Shown here: positions 22,774-37,100 of the stretch, piece by piece
How the letters are laid out: each line of letters starts with the position of its first letter
How positions within the stretch are numbered: the stretch's first letter is position 1
Assembly (NCBI GenBank): GCA_019925795.1
Contig: CM034307.1
Coordinates: forward strand, 248,001 to 312,000
Reading direction: 5' to 3'
DNA length: 64,000 nt
Origin: Dendrobium chrysotoxum
Taxonomy: Eukaryota > Streptophyta > Magnoliopsida > Asparagales > Orchidaceae
Program-made: the position numbers and the translations under genes
The notes under the pieces: generated by a model
The model's input: only the letters and a program-made list of their open reading frames with translations
What the model was told of the DNA's origin: nothing
Databases searched by the model: none

Positions 22774-24078
22774 TGTAATTTAGATTATTGGCTGACTGGT
22801 GTTATATGATAACATTTGTTGTACCCACCTTTATATATATGTTTGGCTTGTTTCAATAACCTTGAAGTTTGATGGCATGGATCAGTTCTTGATTGCTGTT
22901 ATTTATTTATTACTCGTTTTCTGATTTATCTCGAGGTGGTGAGAAACTTGACTGCTTTAGAAAGATCTTGAGCAATTGGGTTAGTAGAGGTTAATAATAT
23001 TTTAATTGAGAGCTTAATTTCTTACATGTTTCTTCTTTTTGTGGCCTTTTGTCATATTATTCAAGGAACCTCTGAAAGGATTTGCGGGATCAATTTTGGG
23101 CATATTCTTTAGGGGGTTGTGGTTTCATCTTCTGCTTCTCCCATTGATGATTTATTTTGATAATTATTGTTTCTCATGATAATGCATGTTAATTTTTCTG
23201 CTGGTTTTTCATTTATTTATGAGGTTTGTTGGAATTTATTAGGGAGCTTTTTCGTAAAAGAGATCCTCTCCTTCCCTTTCCTAGAGGAGAAAGCTCACCA
23301 ACATCAGTATTGTTGCCCAGTTCCACTCTTTACAACTTGGTTGGCCCCAAGACTTGCTGATTGGACTAGCTTCTACACATTTGCTTGAAATTCTGATTTC
23401 TTTTGTCTCGGTAAGACAAACCTCTATGAGCTCCCAAAGTTTCCACCTTCTTGTTCTGGTAAGCCAGCAACAGTTGTTGCCTGGTTTAGCTATTCTGAAG
23501 GTGCCATCTGATTGCTTTTCATACGGAGGAACATTGTGTTAGGGACAATATTATGTTGTATCACAATGACTCTCTGCCATATCGTCATGTCATTAGGACA
23601 AGCAGTTCGCCCCACTCGTGCCTTTTATTGTCACTCTTAAGTTCTACCCATCAATCTCCATCTGATTGACGTTAACTGTCAATAGCATGTGATAGTCTCC
23701 CAGCTCAAGTTGTCTCATGGTTTCTACCACACCTGTGCCTTGAGATGATAACAATTAACTACGCCCCACATTCCAAGTTATGGTTGTTCAGTACCTCCAC
23801 ATTAGCAGGACACACCAACCAAGCACAGTTTCTCATGTCATCAACCACTTCCTCAGCGTTTCAATTGCCTATAAATTTTTCTCTTCTTCCTTCAGAATGG
23901 ACCATTTTTTGGACTTTTTTTGACTTGTTGGGGCTGGAATTCATTTGTAATTAGGAGATACCTGAGAGTTGAGTAACAATTATTAAGAGGCATGGCAGCC
24001 CCAGGAACCAAATAAAGGATCCCTGGTTATAAAAAACAACTTAACATTCATTCTGCATTGGTAATAAATAGATGCTAA
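22774..24078. other. Intergenic sequence, no gene recognised
   Basis: Several short open frames (23167-23954) lie in DNA of more even composition, and a TATA-like cctataaattt occurs near 23870. An old LTR fragment is possible, but I found no matching ends, primer site or coding domain. Confidence 0.35.
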
Positions 24079-24095
24079 TAATGATGTTAGCATCT

Positions 24096-24672
24096 ATCTA
24101 TGATGGGTATATTTTTAGTAGAATTCACGTTGGATGGTTAAAGTGGAGGAATGCATCGGGCTTGTTGTGTGACAGATAGAAAAGTACTCCTCAAACTTAA
24201 GGAAAATTTCTATAAGATGGTGGTGAGACCTGAAATGCTTTATGGCGTAGAATGTTGGCCATTAAAAAAGAAGCATAAAATTAAATTAAAAGTTTCAAAG
24301 ATGAGGATGTTCAGGCAGATGAGTGGCTTCACTCTTAGAGACAATGGAAAAAGAGTATATACATGAAAATATTGGAGTGGCTCTAGTGACAGATAAGATT
24401 AGAGAGAGTCGCCTTACCTAATTTGGTCATATAAAGTGTCTCAACTTTTTAATGATCCAATTAGGAGAGTAGATGTATTAGATCTGACCTTTATTTAGAA
24501 AGGTAGAGATAAACACTAAAAAGACTTGGTTAGAAAGTATTAGAGATTATTTTTTTTATTAGATGTAAATGAGAATCTTACTCTTAACTGGACACAATGA
24601 AAAAAAAAAAAAGATTCATGTACTTGATTCATGTAGTGGGATAAATGTTTGATATTTTTTTTTTTTTTGTTG
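24096..24672 (+). mobile_element. RTE-type LINE fragment, 5'-truncated
   Basis: A frame at 24151-24366 encodes YKMVVRPEMLYGVECWPLKK and KMRMFRQMSGFTLRDN, the C-terminal part of plant RTE reverse transcriptase. The same motifs occur on the opposite strand in the KH-gene intron (near 36400-36550). The 3' end carries gattcatgtagtgggataaa and a T-rich tail ending in ttgttg. The flanks taatgatgttagcatct (24079-24095) and taatgatgttgcatct (24673-24688) are a target duplication differing by one indel. The 5' part is missing, as is common in target-primed insertion. Confidence 0.85.
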
Positions 24673-24688
24673 TAATGATGTTGCATCT

Positions 24689-26079
24689 AAAAAAAACATT
24701 ATTAGAAAGGGTTTCATTCTAATGCCAACAACATGACCAGCAATACACAGATGCCAGAAATCCACTAAATGTAATAGGGAATATCATGAATTGGATGTTG
24801 GGTATAGCCTACTGTAATTATTTAATAGAGAATTGTTTCCGAAGATAATTTCATCTTGAGAAAACCTGACTATATTTATTTTCATTAGATAAAAGGAAAG
24901 TTTCGCCTAGAGGAGAAGAGAATAGAAGATAGAAAGATCTCATCATAGTTCATCATTATTTTCATTAGATATGGAGGATTGAGATCAGAGTTTTTTTATT
25001 TATTTTTTGCTTAATAGCTTCAGTTGATCTATGTGAATGAAGTTTCATCATGCTTGGAGAGACTCGCTTATTTTTTATAGGAGGTTCATCGAAATTTAGC
25101 ACTATAGCGGTCATCTATTATGGATATTCTAAAAATATATATAAATTTTCATGAATCACTCATGCTAATTAAAATGAATATATAGCGCTAAATATTAAAG
25201 TACTTTAAATGTCAAAAATATTAAAATGAATATATTATTATAATAGCTAATCAATGTGCCATACATAGAGAGAGAACTAAAACTAGCTCTGATAAAAAAA
25301 TTAGCTTTTCCATAGGGCTCACAAGAATAAAGAGATAGATAATTACATCTTGTTTTTGTGCCATTGCCATAAAAATAAAATTTAGCTATTTTTAATTATT
25401 AAATTGCATGAAGTAGACAATATATATGCATGCTACATATTGAATTTTTTTGAGGAAAAATATGAGGTGGTCATGACATCTAAGTATGGATAGGGTGCTT
25501 GCTAGCCATGGTGAGTTCGACTTCAATGCATGAATGAAAGCTATATGGGGCTTACTAAGGGTCACATTTATGACTTTAATGATCGTTTGACATACAAAAG
25601 CTGATACTCATTGATATCATGAAATCAAAATGTAGTCAATATCAACAGTATCATGTGGCAGTAGGTCAAGCGATTATGTAGTATATGTTGAAAGAGCTAC
25701 AATGATTAGGTATTATAGGTGGAGTTTATGTTGGTGGTGGTGATGATGATGATGTCAAATATGATGATCTTGGTGATGACGATCATAAGCTTGAGATTTT
25801 TTGCAAGTATTATTGGTAAGAATCACCTTGGTAAAGTAAGCGGTCGCAAATGGGTTGTTGTAAACACTTTTGTGATGATTGAAGCTGTCACAAAAAATTA
25901 TTTTTTCAAGTTAATAAATCATTTGATGACATAACATAAAATTTATTATTATCAAATTACTAATGACCTACTCAATCTCATAAAGTTAATAATTTCTATC
26001 ACTTGTTATAATATGGAGCTACATTTATCAGAAACTTATTCATCCATGTTAGAATTTGGTTTATTATATCAAAAAGTCA
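24689..26079. other. Intergenic sequence, nothing recognised
   Basis: AT-rich DNA. A frame at 25719-25934 is Met/Val-rich because of a gatgatgat-like run and shows no family signature. Bases 26080-26087 (ATTTAACC) are the left target duplication of the next element. Confidence 0.45.
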
Positions 26080-26087
26080 ATTTAACC

Positions 26088-27099
26088 CAATGTTTTGAAA
26101 ATCGGACTGGACCAACCGATTCAACCGTGAACCGGTCCGGTGACCGGTTACAAAACCGGCTTCGCATCGAACCAGCTCGAATCAGAATGAACCGGCGGTT
26201 CAACCGGCGAACCGCTAAACCGGTCATGTTTGGAAAGAACCGGCTAGTTATATAAAAAAATTTTAATTTTGTTTTAATTAAATGTTAAATAATGTATTTT
26301 AGTTTATTAAATTCTTTTAACTTTTTAAAATATTTTTATTAAGTATAATGATTAATTACACCATAATATAAGCATATTATCTCAAATATTACAAATAATG
26401 TGTATGGGAAAAAAGTATGTACTTCACACCATTTAAAGAGTTAAAGACTATCTCAAACTTCTCCTATGATGTGGGACTAAAAAAATTGAATGAATAGTTT
26501 ATAATGTGAATTTAGGCTAAGTTGGGCTAGTTGGCTTCAAATTTAAGCTTAGTTGGGCTACAAATTTGGGCTTAGTGTATTATAAATTTATTATAATGTA
26601 TATTATAAGAATTAATAATATAAAATTTGAATATTATAAATTTATAAATTATATTAAATATTATTCTTATAAAATATATTTTATTATAAATATATAAATA
26701 AATTATTCTTAAATGATATTTATATTTATAAATTTTTATTATATATTTTAAAATTTTATAAATATTATTAAATGCTCATATATTTATATTATATTAGTGA
26801 TCATTAATTTTTAATATTATATTATAAATTTATATATTTTATTAAATATTATTCTTATAAATATATTTACTTATAAACATATAGATATATATTCTTAAAT
26901 GATATTTGTATTTATAAATTATTATTATATATATTTTTTCAAATTTTATAAATATTATTAAATACTAATATATTTATATTATATTATATTAATTTTATTA
27001 ATTTTTAATAATATTATTATTCATTATGTTATCCGATTCAGTCGAACCGTAAACCTTTTCTTTTTCGGTTTATTGTCCGATCCGATTTTCATAACTTTG
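26088..27099. mobile_element. hAT-like non-autonomous transposon
   Basis: The left end caatgttttgaaaatcgga and the inverse of the right end, caaagttatgaaaatcgga, agree at 16 of 19 positions. An 8-bp target duplication, ATTTAACC, flanks the element at 26080-26087 and 27100-27107. An 8-bp duplication is the hallmark of hAT transposition. The left 150 bp are GC-rich with many aaccggt motifs, the right end has a short similar stretch, and the roughly 750-bp middle is nearly pure A/T. No transposase is encoded. It lies about 300 bp upstream of the KH-gene 5'UTR exon. Confidence 0.8.
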
Positions 27100-27389
27100 A
27101 TTTAACCTTTATTTTTTAAATGAATTATTAATAAAAAAATACACTCATTATTGATCAAGAAGTTATTGACCTATTTTTCCTATAAAATTAGGATGAGAAT
27201 TATATATTAAAATTATTTTCAAAATATTATAATTTTGTATTGATTAATTATTTATTATCTTTATTAAAAATAATATTAATATATAGAAAAATTATCTTAA
27301 TTAAAAATTGGTCATTCGCTGAAATCAGCATGGCAGTGTGGCACTATTTCGGGCTATGTCATTTTGTTTTAAGAGCCAAATTCGTCGGG

Positions 27390-27477
27390 CGCCACTCTGG
27401 CCGCTGCAGGGCTTCTCCAAAACCCTAACCTTCTTCTACGGTTCTTCGCCTTCTTCGTCTGCTCATCTGCCAGACAG
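27390..27477 (+). promoter_or_regulatory. Probable 5'UTR exon of the KH gene with telo-box
   Basis: A GC-richer, C/T-rich stretch ends in cagacag followed by gtaac, a good splice donor at 27478. The first downstream acceptor, cactgtag, ends just before 28153 and leads into the start-codon exon. The motif AAACCCTA at 27420-27427 is the plant telo-box, often found near start sites of genes for translation and RNA handling. The transcription start is not fixed by the sequence. Confidence 0.6.
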
Positions 27478-28191
27478 GTAACTTTTCGCTTCTCCCCTCT
27501 CCTCGCAAGCCCTAGTACGACACTTATCTACACCATCAGCTTCCCGTCCCCAGCTTTCCAGCGCCTTCTTTGTGCATTATTGACTATTCGGCGGTTCCAG
27601 GCCTGGCCTCTGCTTCGTCTGTAGGTTTGGTATTAGTTTTATCGTATTTCTGTTATGATGAGTGGGATACGGGGTAAATGATTGCGACATTGAGTTTCCT
27701 TCTTGTAGTTCGTTTTCTTTTATTCCATTTGTGAGGAAGTTCAGATTTTTTTTAAACTTTTTATTTATGTGTTAACATTTTCGATAGGTTTGGTTTTGAG
27801 GGTAGTTGTAGAAACTTCTGTGATTTGTCAAGAATTTGGAGATTTTGATTGTTTTGTTTGTCTCAGTTAGCTCAAAGCAAACCCATGTGTATTAAAATGT
27901 TTTTAATGTGACTTATTTTAGTGGTTTTTGAATCAATTTAGATGTCTGACGTGGATATTGGAAGTTTTGGACCACCGTCTTACTTCTAAGGAATCAAAAG
28001 GTCTTCAAGGTTCTACATTTTGAATTAATAAAATCCTTTTCAAGTGACTTCACAATGATGATTTAGTATTGGGTTAATCTTGTTGCTTATATCTTCAGTC
28101 GGTCGGTTATATCGATGGCTAGTTCATGCTTACAATATTTGCTTTCACTGTAGATAAAAGTGCCCACAACTGTCCATAACGTAACTGAAGC

Positions 28192-31100
28192 ATGGCTTTG
28201 CCATTTACACCTTCCAAGAGACCTTTTGAACGCTATCCTACGGAGCCAAATGGAAGAGGGAAGTGGCAGAAAACTTCTCCATCTGTTTCTCAACCGAGTC
28301 AATTCAAAGGTTCACCAGGGCCTGTAGTTTTCCGTGTGCTTTGCCCTTCTTCCAAGTCTGGAAGTGTAATTGGTAAAGGAGGTGGCATTATAGCAAGAAT
28401 ACGTAATGAGACTGGTGCAAAAATAAAGCTTGAAGAAATTGTTCCTGGTTGTGATGAGAGAGTTGTAGTCATAAGTCGTTATGCAAAAGATTCTGAGTTT
28501 AGAAATGAGCAGACTAAGCAAGATGATAGGGGCAGTAATGCTGATGGCGGTGAGGATGGTAAAGCTAGTGTAGAGGATGGCAAAGAAAAGGAGGATTCTG
28601 TCGTCACTGAAGATTCAAAGTTAGTGAAGGCAACATCTTTAGTTCAAAAGGCTTTGTTGCTTATTTTTGAGAGAATAATTGAAGGTGAGCAGGAAAATGA
28701 TGATGCGGATGAGGCTAATAAGAAATCTTCTCCTTCTATAAGATTACTGGTTTTCGCCAACCAAGTTGGTTGTCTTTTGGGAAAGGGTGGAAGTGTGATC
28801 AAGCAGATGTCAACTGATAGTGGAGCCCAAATCCGTATACTTCCCAGGGACAAGCTTCCTCTGTGTGCATCACCACATGATGAAATTGTGCAGGTAATGA
28901 TTAACTTTGTTAATCTTAGTGCATGTTAGATTACGCTAACTGTGTTCCCTGGGTGTTTTGAGATGGGTGTCATCCTTGATATTTTATTTGGAGCGGGATT
29001 TTTTTTTCTTTTTGTATAAAAGTACAAAAATAGTTTCAGAACTGGTTTGAACTCGCCTATTAGCTTTGCTTTCTTTGTTACTAATATTTTGTTTCTTTTG
29101 AAGATACTTAATTTTTTTATAATCCAATATTCATCTTTATTGTTCAACTTGCAATATATTGAAAGAGACGACTCTAATATGTGTTTTTATAATCTAATGA
29201 ATGGCTATATCATATTGGAGGACAGATCGCTGGTGGTGTAGATTCTATAAGAAAAGCGCTCCAATCAGTTTCCCAGCACCTCATGGAGAATCCACCTCGT
29301 GATCGTGATTTCCCTGCAGACAATCCTCCCGGGTCATCACATCAATATCCTCCTATTCCTCGTCCAGAGGCTTTTAACCCAACAAATTATCATATGCCTG
29401 TTCAAGGGCCACCTTTTCCTAATAGGCCACCATTTGATGCTCCTGACCTTTCATCTTTTCCCAAGTTCCATGAAGGTCCTGTACCAGGGCAGATGCCAGT
29501 TGCTCCGGAGGTTCTTGTCTTCCGATTGTTGTGTTCAAATGATAAGGTTGGAAGTGTTATTGGAAAGGGAGGTAATATTGTCAAGAACCTCCAGCATGAA
29601 ACAGGCTGTGAGATTAAAATTCTGGAGACTCCTTCTGAGATAGAGAATCGCATTATAGTCATTTCTGGTCCTGCGGTAATGCTTTCATTGTTCTTTCAAA
29701 TTTTCTTTATGCTTATTATTTTATTATAGAAGTTTACACAATATATCACTGCCATTTATCTAATGTGTTTCTGTGTTTGTTGGATTTTCTTTTAAAAGTA
29801 TTTGCAAAGTTTTCCAAATATGGCATTACATTAAAATGGCAATTATGTTACTGAAGTTGATTTTAGGAGATTTCAGAAACATTGATTGGCTTATATATCA
29901 TTTTATTTCCCCCTGTCAAGCAGCCATTCCATTTTTTTTAATGGTTGTGATTTGGAGATTTAGGGGAGTGGGGATTGCTCCCAACATGAACATGAATGTT
30001 GTTATACCTTATTTTTTGGTATTCTTCTAGCCTACCTAATCTTATGACTTTGGCTTCTCTTGACTGGAGGTGGTATGTAGGGTAGATTACTTTACTGTTT
30101 GGTTGGAAGGGATCTTGTGAGGAGGTGCGGAAGTAGGGGAAGGGGATTACTTTAGTTGTTTGGTTGGAAGTGGAAGTGGAAAATGAGTTTTGCGCCAAGC
30201 ATTTATATACAATAGTTTAGCCACTTAATTTTGGCCTCATTGGTTTTGAACTTATTAGTTGTCGGGTTTTGTTAACTAAATATTTTGAATATCAAAGCTT
30301 TGTTTATTAATTCCTTTGCTGCTTGTAATGTTAGGTAAAAGCTGTGTTGGAAAATTTGTAACGACTAAAAAGCTGTGTTGAAGGTGAAATAGTTGATATT
30401 GTTTGGTAAAACCTGCTGTTCAGTTGTTGTCACTAATCAAATCAGGCTTTATGTGTTTGGTTGAAGTTTTCTATGAATGCTATTTTAGTTCAAATAACTG
30501 AAAATACATATTTTTCTTAGTATTTGATAAGAAATGTTCCTTGGATGTTTATGTAGTTGTTTATTCTATTTTTTTTTAATAACAAGCTTTACTTATTACA
30601 AATAACATCTTCAGAAAAGGTTGCCAGGCACAAGATATCAATAAATTTACACCAATAAAAAGAAGCAATGCTGATTAGTTGCGCACGTTCATGACAAGTG
30701 ATAGGGTCAATTCCACAAGTTGTCCAAGAGATGGCCTTACATGGTCTACAAACTAGTAGTCCTAATGCAACTACGATGAACAAATGATATTTGAACATTT
30801 TGGATTCCAACAGCCTCCACGGATATGACTTCTGCCCTTATTGAGGCCCATGGAGGTATACGCCTCAAACAGAGTATGTGCCTTACCTTAGCACTCATGG
30901 TTTGGATTACATAAGAAGTAGTATCTATAAGCAAGGAATTTTGAAGGTTGTCAACATTGAGTATAATAGATCTAAGTAGTGCATTGACTGAGGTAGGATT
31001 TCTTCAAATAGTTACTAGAAAAATTGCAAACTTGTGAAAAATGTTCGTAGTTTACACTATTGCAAAATAGGAGAGTAAAATTACTTAGTTCAGTAGAGTT

Positions 31101-34100
31101 TACAAAGTGTCTAGCTAGATCTTTAGAAGCACCATAAGAGAGAAAGTACAAGGAGAAGAAGCTACCAATTTGATAGCAGAAAATTGGACTGGTATATTAG
31201 ATATATGAGTGATGCAACTTCGATTGAAGGCTAGGGGTAGTTAGTTTGTAAGTATAAAATCACATAAGTGAAATCTTTTTTGAAGGATGCTTGCATAAAA
31301 CACATCTCCCTTGCTTCTATGTGTGTGTGTGTGTATATATGCATCATCATAAGCAAAGCTACTTAATTGGGGCATGCATAAAAAGGTTTCTGTATCTCTT
31401 GTTGAAAGTTAAACTACAAAACGTTTAAAATCTTCAACATGCATGAAAAGGTTTCTGTATCTCTCGTCGAAAAAGAAACTACAAAATGATTAATATCTTC
31501 TACATGTAGCTTCCTTCATTGCACTATTAATTTCATCTGATCTTCAAATTCTAGAACTCGAAAGCCTATCTCTTAAAGCTTAAGGAAATCAGAGCTCATG
31601 ATACTAGGAAACCTAGCAGCAATTACCTTTTCCAAAGGGAGAACTCATTCGGTAGGTGCTCCTTGCTCACTGCTCCTTTTTCACAGCTACCATCACTTGC
31701 TTCAATCTTTCTTGTTTACTTTTCTGAATGTAGAATCTATGGCAAGAAGAGCTAAAACTACTGGTTCAACTGCTACAGAAAACATGCTGTAGCTGCAAAT
31801 CATTTCTGTGATTTTGACCTCACCACACTGCCCGTCATACTGCCAACTTCCCTTTGACCGCCTTATGAGACTAGGAGTATGCGGGGAACAACTAAACCCA
31901 GTGCCAAGCCACCACTAGGGGATCCCCTTTTAAGATCCGTAGGAGGGGGAAAAACAATAAGAAAATTGTAATGATTTCTACCATTACTCCATAACTATGG
32001 TTAGGGCCTTGCTTCCCCTTCCCTCACATTAGGGGGTCACCTAAGAATACCCATTCTCAAGGACATTTGTTCTTATCAACTTACAGTTGTGTGGTTATGT
32101 TGTTCGTTTATATTTAGGCTGTGTGAAGTTTCATCCCTCTGATTTATTTATATATATCATGAGTGATTTTTGTTAAAAGAGAAATGAGTATGGGTTTCCG
32201 CCCTGATTTATTACAGAAGATGTACGATAAGACTTAAGATGTGAACATGCCATCGAAATCCCTTCGTCTTTGATTCTTACTGCTAGTTGCATTTGTTTTT
32301 TGTGCTGTTTTAAAGAAATCTTTTGTTAAAAGAAGACGCCACATGCAAAAAAGGTCTTATGCCTTGTGAAAAAGAGAAGTATTGAATGTTTAAAAACATA
32401 TTCCACAATTTAAACAAATGCATAGTAAAGTATGGATCTTTATAGTCATTTATATGATGACTTACCGAATAAGCATTCATTTAGCTTGAACTCTTTGTCC
32501 ACTAAACCTGACCTGGTACTAGAAAGCTTAAACTTAACTCAGTTGAGGCTTGTTGCAACAACGTAACATGAATTTCATCAGAGAATTTTTGCAATGAACT
32601 GGTGCAAATGTATTCCCAAACGACTAAGTTCATAGTTGAGCAATATGAGTTTTTAGTCTTTGAAGTGTGAATCACAAAGCATGAGCTTCAATGAAATAAA
32701 GTATAATGATTGAAATTTCTTTGTGTTTTTTCAGTTTCCATGGATATTTTATCTGTTGACCATTGGCCAAATTGAATCTACATTTGCCATCAAGATTTGA
32801 ACTGCATGGGTACGTTCTTCTTTTGTAGCATGTGAATAGAGCCATATGATGAAATAGAGAAGGAGGGCGATCTGGTTGCTGTTAAATAGTAGCAGAAGAG
32901 TGGGGAAATTTAAGATGTAGAACATCTGTGCAATGTAGAACTGCATAACCATCAAGAAACAATATGTGAAAGGTGCTGGAATAGGTTGCAGGGATAACCT
33001 AGCAAAGCACAACATTGTGAGTAAAGGTGAAAAAAAGAAAAACCTTATTGCATCTGATAAGAATTGGAGAGAATCAGTTGATTGTTTGTTCCAACATTTG
33101 TGTAGTATTTATATAATCTTAGGAGTGCTTTTAATAAGAAACATTCAAAAATAGGGAATAATAATTATAAAATAATTAAAATAGTCCGTAGATTGATAAT
33201 GTGGAAGATTAATAATTATAGAATAATCACAAAAACCCATGGATTGCTGATGTGATACTAATAATCTCATGGATCTCTAATATGCTATGAAGTTAATAAG
33301 GAAGGTGGATGACTGCTTGCTCGGTGGATCATTAAGAGGTGGAATTAATTGAGGAGGATTTGATGGATAATTTTTTTCACAGCATCAATCCTTGTTTTGA
33401 TTCAAATATCTATTATTAAAAATAATTGGATGTAAGAACTTTATTTTTTCCGTCAATTTACGGATACTTATTTTGTAGCGGCTTTCACAAAGCTATTGGC
33501 TCCTACCATGATGTGCATATGTAAGAGTGTATGTTACAATGTTGTTTTTCACGATGAGGCTGGCAATATTTGTGCAGTCGAGCACTTAAATATTTGAGTA
33601 GAATAGTTGTTAAATAATGTGCTTTGGGACACGTTTGGTTGCCCATAGACTATTTCCTCACCAACTTGCTACAGATCTAATGGTGTATCATGGACTGGCA
33701 CTTGTTATGATGAACTTGTATATGGAGCCCATCATGCTGTTCATCTTTGTCCATGATATTCTGCCGTATATGAGATTAGATTAGACATCTAATGCTTTTG
33801 ATAATTTTTATGTCTTTTTATTTTTGTGGCAATGTTGTCTTGTTTTATGATTCATTTTTCATATCCAATAAGGGCCATTTAGGTATCATTTAGAACTAAT
33901 TTTGATGAATGCAGTCTATTTTCCTCCCGTTTGAGAATCGGGCCTGCAAACAGGCCATTCTTAGAGTTGTGTCCTTCCTCCCATAGTTTTAGAGAGTAAG
34001 GCAAATAGCTGAATTGCTTTCTCCTAGTAAACTTTCTTCTCCTTAGATCAAGCCCACTATCCACCCTTTCATGGCAATCCAAAGCCCCTTGTCACCCTTC

Positions 34101-37100
34101 ATCCTATCCGCCAGTCAGTCAGATCCTTTCCTTTCTAAAAAATTCTTTTCAACTCCTACTAATGTAGGATAGCTTGTACTTTGTTAAACCTCACCATCAC
34201 ATAATATTAGTTTCTCTCTGCTTTTAGAGTCGTTTTCTCAGCACTTTTGCAACCTTCCACCATGGTTACTGGGTGTATTTTAGTTGTCTCTGATCTTGAT
34301 GTTGACATAAAGCTACCTATTGTGATGTAATTGAAGCCTGCCTTATCACAGCATATTTTGAATTTCTTTTTTATTTTTTGCTAGTTTTCTTTTCCGTATA
34401 TTTTGAATTCATATTCTTGTAGTTTCATTAAATCATTATTTCTTCTGTGGATATAATTTAGGATGGTACCTTTGTGTTATTTGTGATGAAATTGTCTTGA
34501 TAGGCAATAGTTCATTTTTGAAGTGAAAATTTTGAATGATGAAGCACAATTTAGAAGGTAAGAGAATTAGGATTGTTGGAAAAAGACTTCAGGCACATTT
34601 ATTATTTTAACTTTGATTTTGATCTTGTAATAATGGTGGATGCCAAAGTTGTCGTATGGATAGGTTTAGGCACCTTCGCCCCATTTTAGGAAAAAACAAT
34701 AATATACAGGCGGGCTTAAATTGCATGATTAAATTAAATGGTGAATTGAGAAGTCCTAGAATGTACTATGTGTCATTAGAATATCATGGAACTTGAGAGT
34801 TAAATAATTCAATGCATCAATAAACCTGGATATGCTGATTATTAAACTTTGGTGATTTTGTGGTCTTGGGTTAGAAATTGTAAAGGCAATGCTTAAACTA
34901 GAGTTAACATTAGAAGTGTCAATCAATAGGAACCTGAGATGAAGGATTTATAAAGCTGATCCTCAATATTAGAGATAGCTCTACTGATGATATTAGGCTT
35001 AAATGCTAGAATGTATTTCACAAATCATATAAGTGTCTTGAAAAGTTTAAGGTTCATGAGAAATTCATCATTATTAGTGCTGATATGCTATCATTTCTTT
35101 CAATTTAATTGACGGAAGGTCAGTTAGGCTTGCACAGATACAAACCGATTTGTTTCAGATTTCATGAGTGGTTTCATAGTATATACAATAAATTGAACTT
35201 CTTTATGGACATGGTACTAGATAACTGTTTAATTTGCTATGTTGTCTTTCATTATGTAGCTCCCAGGTGATAGAATATCCCCACCGCAAGATGCAGTCCT
35301 TCGTGTCCAGCACAGAATTTTTATGGCAGTACCTGAGACTAAAGATAATTCTGTCTTGTCTAGGCTTCTTGTTACTCCCAATCAAACAGGTTGTCTTCTT
35401 GGAAAAGGTGGTTCTATTATAGCAGAAATGAGGAAGCTTTCTGGAGCCCATATTCGTGTTTTGAGTAAGGATCAGATCCCAAAGGGCGTGCCAGAAAATG
35501 ATGAAATAGTTCAAGTATGATATGTGCTATCCCCTTATTTTAACATTCATTCGTCCTATTTTGTAGAACTCGGCTACTAATTGCAGCTTTGGTAGTGTGC
35601 AATCATTTTTTTCTCTTCATTCCTTTTTTTAATTACTAACTTGGCTATTGTTATGAGTTGAGAATTGACAGTTTTGCCTCATTTTATAGGTAAGTGGTGA
35701 ATTTGGAGCTGTCCAGGAAGCTCTTTTGCAAATAACTGCTAGGCTCAGAAATCATCTTTTTCGTGATAAAGCTTCTGCTTTAAACCATCCTGCCCATCCG
35801 GCCTTTCTTGATCAAATGCCTCCATTTGGTTCATACATGGGGAGGAGGGAACCTTCACCTCCAAGGTTATATGGTGGTATTCCCCCATTCCAGAAGGATG
35901 CTGGTGCTCGTGCACATGAGGAAAGATCTTCTTTTGCTCATTCAATTCATGGTTCAGGTGTTTCTCCTCTTGGCTCAGAAAGAGTGCCTCCAGCACCATG
36001 GGCACCCCAGGTAATTAGATATTATGCTATTGCTTCGGACTTCAGAACTCTTACTGCTAAGCTTATCTCTGAAGTTAAATGTAAAAGATTCTAAAGCATA
36101 CAACAACAATAACAACAACAACAACAACATCAAGCCTTTATCCCACTACGTGGGGTCGGCTACATGAATCCTTTTCGGTTACAAGTCAAATTCTCATTTA
36201 GATCTAATAAATAAAGGTCATTTCTAATATTTTCTATCAAAGTCTTTTTAAGTCTACCTCTACCTTTCTTAACATAGATTAAATCTAATGCATCTTCTCT
36301 TCTAACTAAGGTCATCGACAGGCCGCCGTTTTATGTGACCAAACTATCTAAGTTGACTCTCTCTAATCTTATTTGTCACTGAAGCTACTCCAACCTTTTC
36401 ATGTATATGCTCATTTCGTATCCTGTCTCTAAGAGTGAAGCCACTCATCCACCTGAGCATCCTCATCTCTGTAACACTTAGCTTAATATTATGCTTCTCT
36501 TTTAATGGCCAACATTCTGCGCTATAAAGCATTGTAGGTCTAACCACCATCTTATAGAATTTTCCCTTAAGTTTGAGGGGTACTTTTCTATCACAAAACA
36601 AGCTTGACCAATTCCTCCACTTCATCCATCCAACTTGAATTCTACTAATAATATCCCCATCTATTTCACCATCACTTTGATCAATAGACCAAAGATATCT
36701 AAAACGTTTACTCTTATTAATGACTTGATCGCTCAAAGTCACAACCCCTTACTAGATCTATTATTACTAAAATTACACAACATGTATTCGGTTTTAGATC
36801 TACTCAAATGAAAACCTTTAGACTCTAAGGTTGACCTCCATAATTCAAGTTTACCTTCAACTCCCTTTTTAGTCTTATCAACAAGAAGAATATCGTCAGC
36901 AAAAAGCATAAAAGAGGGAATATCCTCTTGCAAATCTCTAGTAAGAACATCCATGACTAAAGCAAAAATATATGGGCTTAAGGCTGATCCTTGATGTAAT
37001 CCAACTGAAATTGGAAAATACTTGGTCAAACCACTGTGTTTGAACACAAGTAACAGCTCTAGCATACATATCCCTAATGACTTGAATGTAAGCATTATTA

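Noticed and set aside
23167..23954. Possible gene made of three nearby open frames downstream of VHA-F
   Set aside because: The frames have no recognisable domain, no consistent splice sites and no conserved protein features.
31319..31340. (GT)n/(AT)n run as a notable repeat
   Set aside because: Too short to be of interest by itself; mentioned only with the neighbouring 65-bp repeat.
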